Of a DNA stretch of 64,000 nt, positions 60,897 through 64,000 are shown one piece after another. The translations under genes and the position numbers were made by a program. Position 1 is the stretch's first letter, and each line of letters starts with the position of its first letter. Source of the DNA: JAKANT01 sp035502095 (lineage in GTDB: Bacteria; Pseudomonadota; Gammaproteobacteria; Burkholderiales; Burkholderiaceae_F); contig DATJUX010000048.1 in NCBI GenBank assembly GCA_035502095.1, forward strand, positions 1 through 64,000, read 5' to 3'. The notes beneath the pieces were generated by a model. The model saw only the letters and a list, made by a program, of their open reading frames with translations. It was not told where the DNA came from and did no database searches.

Positions 60897-62030
60897 ATGG
60901 CAATCCAGCGTTTCTCGTTTCCCACCGCGATTCACTTCGGCGCCGGCAGCCGCAGGATGGTCGGCGATCACCTGCGCGAGCGCGGCATCGAGCGGCCCTT
61001 GATCGTGACCGACGCCGGGCTCGCCCGCCTGCCCATGCTGGCGGAATTTCGCACCGGGCTCGGAACCGGCATTGCGCCTTCAGTCTTCTCGGGCGTCACC
61101 GGGAATCCAACCGCCGCGCAGGTGATGGACGGGGCACAGGCCTTTCGCGCGCACGGCGCCGACGCCGTGATCGGATTCGGCGGTGGCGCGGCGCTCGATG
61201 TCGCGAAGGTCGTGGCGTTGATGGGCGTGCATCCGGGCCATGTCATCGAATATGTCTGGGACCATCCGCAGGTGAGGCCGATCATCAACCCGCTGCCCTA
61301 TCTGGCGGCGCTGCCCACGACCAGCGGCACCGGCTCGGAGGTCGGCCGTTCGAGCGTGGTGAGCGACGACGCGACGCACGTCAAGCGCATCGTGTTCTCG
61401 CCGAAGCTGCTGGCGCAGGCGGTGTTCGCCGATCCGGAACTGACGCTCGCGCTCCCTCCCGCCGTCACGGCCGCCACCGGCATGGATGCGCTTACGCACA
61501 ACGTCGAGAGCTACCTCTCGCTGGCGTATCACCCGTTGTGCGACGGCATCGCGCTGGAGGGCACGCGCATCGCCGCACGGGCGCTCGCCCGCGCCGTGCA
61601 CGAGCCGTCCGATCTCGACGCGCGCGGCGACATGATGATGGCGTCGATCATGGGCGCGATCGCCTTTCAGAAGGACCTCGGCGCGGTTCATTCGTGCGCG
61701 CACGCGCTGAGCGCGGTCTGCGACCTGCACCACGGGCTCGCCAACGCGCTGATGATCGAACCGGTGCTGCGCTTCAACCTCGAGGCTGTGCCGGAGAAAT
61801 TCGCAGAGCTGGCGCACGTCGTCGGCGCGGCGTCGGCGGGCGAGTTCGTCCCCTGGCTCGCCGCCCTGAAGGCCCGCATCGGCATCCCGGGGAGCCTCGC
61901 CGCGGTCGGGGTGCGGCGCGAGCAGATCCCGCAGCTGGTTGCGATCGCCGAGCAGGACATCTGCCACCAGACCAACCCGCGCCCGTGCACGGGCGCGGAC
62001 TTCGCGCGTTTCTTCGAGCGGGCGCTCTGA
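60897..62030 (+). CDS. Iron-containing alcohol dehydrogenase
   Basis: A 377-residue group III alcohol dehydrogenase: FGGGAALDVAKVVALM for cofactor binding, LPTTSGTGSEVG, DALTHNVESYLS, and metal-binding His residues in HSCAHALSAVCDLHHGLANA. These enzymes oxidise alcohols to aldehydes with NAD(P) and Fe2+. Its place between the gamma-glutamyl ligase and the PuuD-like hydrolase suggests it oxidises a gamma-glutamylated amino alcohol. Its stop is one base from the next ATG, so translation is coupled. Confidence 0.92.
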   Translation: MAIQRFSFPTAIHFGAGSRRMVGDHLRERGIERPLIVTDAGLARLPMLAEFRTGLGTGIAPSVFSGVTGNPTAAQVMDGAQAFRAHGADAVIGFGGGAALDVAKVVALMGVHPGHVIEYVWDHPQVRPIINPLPYLAALPTTSGTGSEVGRSSVVSDDATHVKRIVFSPKLLAQAVFADPELTLALPPAVTAATGMDALTHNVESYLSLAYHPLCDGIALEGTRIAARALARAVHEPSDLDARGDMMMASIMGAIAFQKDLGAVHSCAHALSAVCDLHHGLANALMIEPVLRFNLEAVPEKFAELAHVVGAASAGEFVPWLAALKARIGIPGSLAAVGVRREQIPQLVAIAEQDICHQTNPRPCTGADFARFFERAL

Positions 62031-62031
62031 G

Positions 62032-62853
62032 ATGGCCGAGCCGCTCCTGATCGGCGTCTCGGCGCGCATCTGCCACCCGATCGGGCCGATGCTCGAACTG
62101 GGCGGCGTGTTCACCAAGACTTTGCACTACCTCGAGCAGTCGGTCGCGCACTGGGTGATGTCGAAGGACGTCCTGGTGGTGATGATCCCGGCGATCGAAA
62201 GCGAAGGCATGCTCGCGCGCAGCGACATGAGCCTTGCGGCGTATGCCGAGCATCTCGACGGACTGGTCCTGCAGGGCGGAGCCGACCTGGCGCCGGAGAG
62301 CTATGGCGAACAGGCGCTGGCGCCGGAATGGGAGGGCGATCGCGTCCGCGATCGCTACGAGATCGACCTTTTCAACGCCTTCGTCGAGGCCGGCAAGCCC
62401 GTCATCGGTATCTGTCGCGGCTGCCAGCTGATCAACGTCGCACTCGGCGGCACGCTGTACCAGGACCTCGGGACCCAGGTGCCGCACGCGATCACGCACC
62501 GGGATATCGGCAAGTACGAGTTGCAATTGCATGCGATGAACCTGGTGCAGGGGACGCGCCTGGCGGGGATGTATCCGGGGGTGTCCCAGGCGACGGTCAA
62601 TTCGATCCACCATCAGGCGGTGAAGGACCTTGGGCGCGACCTGGTGGTCGAGGCGCTCGCCGTGCCGGACGGAATCGTCGAAGCGCTGCGCTGGCGCGGC
62701 CCGAGCTACGTGTTCGGGATGCAGTGGCACCCGGAGTTCCTTGCCCTGCGCGAACTGCACATGGGCCAGCTCGATGGTCGCCCGATACTCGAGGATTTCC
62801 TGCGCGCGGTACGCTCCGCCAGGCACGCGCGTGCGCAGGTTGCGCAACGCTAG
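62032..62853 (+). CDS. PuuD-like gamma-glutamyl amide hydrolase (class I glutamine amidotransferase-like)
   Basis: A 273-residue peptidase C26-type hydrolase: the nucleophile Cys is in VIGICRGCQLINVALGG, the His in NSIHHQAVKDL and the His-Glu pair in FGMQWHPEF. This is the PuuD arrangement, which removes the gamma-glutamyl group from gamma-glutamyl-GABA. Here it should release the oxidised product and glutamate. It lies between the alcohol and aldehyde dehydrogenase genes, overlapping neither. Confidence 0.92.
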   Translation: MAEPLLIGVSARICHPIGPMLELGGVFTKTLHYLEQSVAHWVMSKDVLVVMIPAIESEGMLARSDMSLAAYAEHLDGLVLQGGADLAPESYGEQALAPEWEGDRVRDRYEIDLFNAFVEAGKPVIGICRGCQLINVALGGTLYQDLGTQVPHAITHRDIGKYELQLHAMNLVQGTRLAGMYPGVSQATVNSIHHQAVKDLGRDLVVEALAVPDGIVEALRWRGPSYVFGMQWHPEFLALRELHMGQLDGRPILEDFLRAVRSARHARAQVAQR

Positions 62854-62876
62854 GAGTGCACGACAACCCACAGGCC

Positions 62877-64000
62877 ATGCTGCAAGTCGTCTCGCCCGCC
62901 ACCGGCACCCTGATCGCCGAACTGCCGCAGGACACGCACGAGTCGGTCCTGGCGAAATACCAGGCCGCGTGCGCGGCGCAGCCGGCCTGGGCCGCAACCA
63001 CGCTTGCGCACCGGCTCGAGTGCGTGCGCCGTTTTCGCGCCAGCCTGGTCCAGGACCTCGACAAGCTTGCAGCGATCCTGACTTCCGAGGTCGGCAAGCC
63101 GATCAGGCAGGCGCGCAACGAAATCAACGGGCTGCTTCCGCGCATCGACTTCTTCCTCGAAGCGACCGCGTCGACCCTCGCCGTGCGCCGGGTGTTCGAC
63201 GAAGGCGGGATGCGCGAGGTGATCGAGCACGAGCCGCTCGGCGTGATCGCCAACATTTCGGCGTGGAACTATCCCTACTTCGTCGGCAGCAACGTATTCG
63301 TGCCGGCACTGTTGGCCGGCAACAGCGTGCTCTACAAGCCGAGCGAATACGCGACACTGACCGGCATCGAAATCGGCAACCTCCTGCACGTCTCCGGCGT
63401 GCCGCAGGATGTCTTTGCGGTCCTGGTCGGCGGGGGCCGGGCCGGTATCGAGTTGCTCAAGCATGCCGTCGACGGCGTGTTCTTCACCGGGAGCTACCAC
63501 ACGGGAGCCAAGATCGCCCAGGCCGTCGGGCCGCGGCTGGCAAAGCTGCAGCTCGAACTCGGCGGCAAGGACCCGACCTATGTGTGCGAGGATGTCGACA
63601 TCGCCGCCGCGGCGGCGTCGCTCGCCGATGGCGCGATGTACAACACGGGCCAGAGCTGCTGCTCGGTGGAGCGCATCTACGTCCAGGAGCGCATTCACGA
63701 CGCGTTCGTCGATGCGTTCGTCGCCGAGGTGCGTGGGTTCAGGACCGGCGATCCGGCGAGCGAGGACACCTACATCGGGCCGCTGACCCGTCCGGCGCAG
63801 GTGAAGGTCCTCGAGATGCAGGTCGCCGATGCCGTGGCCAAGGGCGCGCGCGTGCTCGTCGGCGGCCACCGGATCGACCGTCCGGGAAACTGGTTCGAGC
63901 CGACCGTCCTGGTCGACGTCGATCACGACATGGACGTGATGCGCGAGGAGAGCTTCGGCCCCATCATCGGCATCCAGAAGGTCGCAGACGACGACGCAGC
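62877..64000 (+). CDS. Aldehyde dehydrogenase (partial, runs off right edge)
   Basis: Starts at the ATG at 62877. The visible 374 residues cover the NAD-binding domain and most of the catalytic one: IANISAWNYPYFVGSNVF, the glutamate region LQLELGGKDPTYV, and the nucleophile loop NTGQSCCSVERIYV. It oxidises aldehydes to acids with NAD(P). In this operon it would act on the aldehyde from the alcohol dehydrogenase before PuuD-type hydrolysis. The C-terminus lies beyond the window. Confidence 0.9.
   Translation, partial: MLQVVSPATGTLIAELPQDTHESVLAKYQAACAAQPAWAATTLAHRLECVRRFRASLVQDLDKLAAILTSEVGKPIRQARNEINGLLPRIDFFLEATASTLAVRRVFDEGGMREVIEHEPLGVIANISAWNYPYFVGSNVFVPALLAGNSVLYKPSEYATLTGIEIGNLLHVSGVPQDVFAVLVGGGRAGIELLKHAVDGVFFTGSYHTGAKIAQAVGPRLAKLQLELGGKDPTYVCEDVDIAAAAASLADGAMYNTGQSCCSVERIYVQERIHDAFVDAFVAEVRGFRTGDPASEDTYIGPLTRPAQVKVLEMQVADAVAKGARVLVGGHRIDRPGNWFEPTVLVDVDHDMDVMREESFGPIIGIQKVADDDA

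Overview
The window is high-GC DNA with dense, tightly spaced genes of the kind found in Betaproteobacteria (Burkholderiales-like). The pointers are an AapJQMP general amino-acid importer, a TetR-controlled beta-oxidation cluster, the fmdB-DUF502-aspS-nudB block, an exonuclease-phosphatase/clsB pair, a SWIB protein with an H1-like tail, and a DUF4148 protein. No rRNA, tRNA, CRISPR array, phage or complete insertion sequence was seen. It reads as ordinary chromosome with a few decayed patches.

Layout. 0-3.3 kb: a DUF4148 periplasmic protein (cut by the left edge), an LRAT-fold protein, a small membrane protein and two LuxR-type regulators, the second split by a frameshift. 3.3-13.9 kb: a fused membrane/spermidine-synthase protein, a GIN-domain protein, the aapJQMP operon whose gene junctions carry palindromic elements, a second amino-acid binding protein and an Atm1-like ABC exporter. 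13.9-22.4 kb: an SDR/thioesterase pair, an amidase, a 931-residue secreted HExxH-propeller-barrel protein, a thioredoxin-like protein, an orphan membrane protein resembling the Pycsar effector PycTM, an FAH hydrolase and an FMN reductase. 22.5-33.5 kb: a long minus-strand lipid and acyl-CoA cluster (TetR, acyl-CoA dehydrogenase, DUF2147, FadN-type bifunctional enzyme, thiolase, enoyl-CoA hydratase, PaaI thioesterase, SGNH hydrolase, SDR, alpha/beta hydrolase) headed by a perfect palindromic operator.

33.5-45.2 kb: a LysR/GST pair, a DODA dioxygenase, a TraB/GumN protein, a Pat-like CoA ligase/acetyltransferase, a DksA-like protein, an exporter-mtnA-class II aldolase operon that looks like a methylthioadenosine DHAP shunt, a degenerate EAL protein, a frameshifted GOLD-like gene and a BamE-like lipoprotein. 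45.3-49.5 kb: an HNH nuclease, a trypsin-like protease without a signal peptide, a DUF4440 relic, an atypical PRPP synthetase, the SWIB protein and a 677-bp non-coding stretch with a repeated 11-mer. 49.6-59.0 kb: clsB, an exonuclease-phosphatase, phoD, a lipoprotein, an SRPBCC protein, nudB, aspS, DUF502 and an FmdB zinc ribbon.

59.2-64.0 kb (right edge): a plus-strand operon of a glutamine-synthetase-family ligase, a short orphan ORF, an iron-type alcohol dehydrogenase, a PuuD-like hydrolase and an aldehyde dehydrogenase cut by the window. Ligase, two dehydrogenases and gamma-glutamyl hydrolase together suggest gamma-glutamylation-dependent catabolism of an amine. An alcohol dehydrogenase where a PuuB-type oxidase would be expected points to an amino alcohol. 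This and the mtnA-aldolase operon are the most interesting metabolic modules. At least two genes (2183-3267 and 44070-44343) need a single-base change to be intact, so both real decay and assembly error should be kept in mind.
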